From assembly GCA_019236485.1 (NCBI GenBank), contig JAFAIY010000118.1, positions 1-5,900 on the forward strand: a stretch of DNA of 5,900 bases, in the 5' to 3' direction. Below the pieces are notes generated by a model, which saw only the letters and a program-made list of their open reading frames with translations, was not told where the DNA came from and made no database searches. How positions within the stretch are numbered: position 1 is the stretch's first letter; every line of letters starts with the position of its first letter. Position numbers and translations under genes: made by a program. This DNA is from Comamonas sp. (lineage in GTDB: Bacteria > Pseudomonadota > Gammaproteobacteria > Burkholderiales > Burkholderiaceae_C). Shown piece by piece: positions 5,499-5,900 of the stretch.

Positions 5499-5900
5499 TC
5501 AGAGCGGCACGGGCAGGCCGCCTATCCGCCCCTTGAACTCCTGCAGCGAGAAATGCGTGTGCACCTGGCGCACGCCCGGCAGTCGATGCAGCTTGTGCTG
5601 CAGCAGTTCCGAATAGGCGTCCAGATCGCGGGCCACGATGACCAGCAGGAAATCCTCGGGCCCCGAGATGCCGTGGAACATCACCACCTCGGGAATCGCG
5701 CAGACGGCCTCCTCGAAGCTCAGAGACGATGCCTCGTTCTGGTGGTCTATGGCGACCATCACAAAGGCCAGCACGCCAAAGCCCACGGCCCGCCGGTCCA
5801 GCGCCGCGTGGTAGCCGGTGATCACGCCCTCGTCCTCGAGGTGCTTGATGCGCCGCCATGAAGGCGATTGCGACAGATTGACCCGCTGCGCCAGCTCGCC
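5499..5900 (-). CDS. Lrp/AsnC-family transcriptional regulator, C-terminal part (5' end outside window)
   Basis: The frame is open to the right edge (first visible codon 5898-5900), giving 133 residues. About 20 N-terminal residues are missing for a usual length of 150-160. Visible residues 2-27 (start GELAQRVNLSQSPSWRRI) are the second half of the winged helix-turn-helix: recognition helix, then the HLEDEGVITGY hinge. The rest is the RAM/AsnC effector domain, including IPEVVMFHGISGPEDF, VIVARDLDAYSEL and LPGVRQVHTHFSLQEFK. This family forms octamers or dimers that sense amino acids and control their metabolism. The ligand and targets cannot be told from this part. The next gene on the same strand, the phosphatase, starts 140 bases after the stop. 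That gap holds short GCGC repeats and A/T runs but no clean terminator, so read-through is possible. Confidence 0.93.
   Translation of the reverse strand, partial: GELAQRVNLSQSPSWRRIKHLEDEGVITGYHAALDRRAVGFGVLAFVMVAIDHQNEASSLSFEEAVCAIPEVVMFHGISGPEDFLLVIVARDLDAYSELLQHKLHRLPGVRQVHTHFSLQEFKGRIGGLPVPL

Overview
The window is GC-rich DNA with compact, mostly operon-style gene packing. The protein sequences and the argF / YkgJ-family / feo neighbourhood suggest a beta-proteobacterium of the Burkholderiales, most likely a member of the Comamonadaceae such as Comamonas or Delftia. This placement rests on recognising the protein families and on one palindromic intergenic element; no search was run. No mobile element, tRNA, rRNA or CRISPR array was seen.

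Layout, left to right. (1) The 3' two thirds of argF (ornithine carbamoyltransferase, + strand) ends at 582 and is followed by a hairpin plus T-run that looks like its terminator. (2) A 411-base stretch (583-993) without a confident gene holds one possible small ORF. (3) A first small cysteine-cluster protein of the YkgJ type (994-1353, +) ends at a striking 76-nt near-perfect hairpin with A- and T-runs on its two sides. This hairpin lies between convergent genes and suits a bidirectional terminator. (4) On the minus strand, reading 4029 to 1484, lies a ferrous iron uptake operon: feoA, feoB (joined by an ATGA overlap) and a small membrane protein with a Cys-rich tail that takes the place FeoC has in enterobacteria. 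A good Fur-box match sits just upstream of feoA. (5) A second YkgJ-type protein, clearly paralogous to the first, starts divergently from feoA (4227-4547, +). (6) A PP2C-type serine/threonine phosphatase (4552-5358, -) converges on it with only 4 bases between the stop codons. (7) An Lrp/AsnC-family regulator (5499-5900, -) runs off the right edge.

How the genes work together. FeoA, FeoB and the Cys-rich protein form one membrane system for Fe(II) import, probably repressed by Fur when iron is plentiful. The most interesting point is that the feo operon is bracketed by two paralogous Cys-cluster proteins. One of them shares the intergenic region carrying the Fur box, which raises the possibility, not proven here, that these poorly characterised proteins act in iron handling. 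ArgF, the phosphatase and the Lrp-type regulator appear to be unrelated neighbours.
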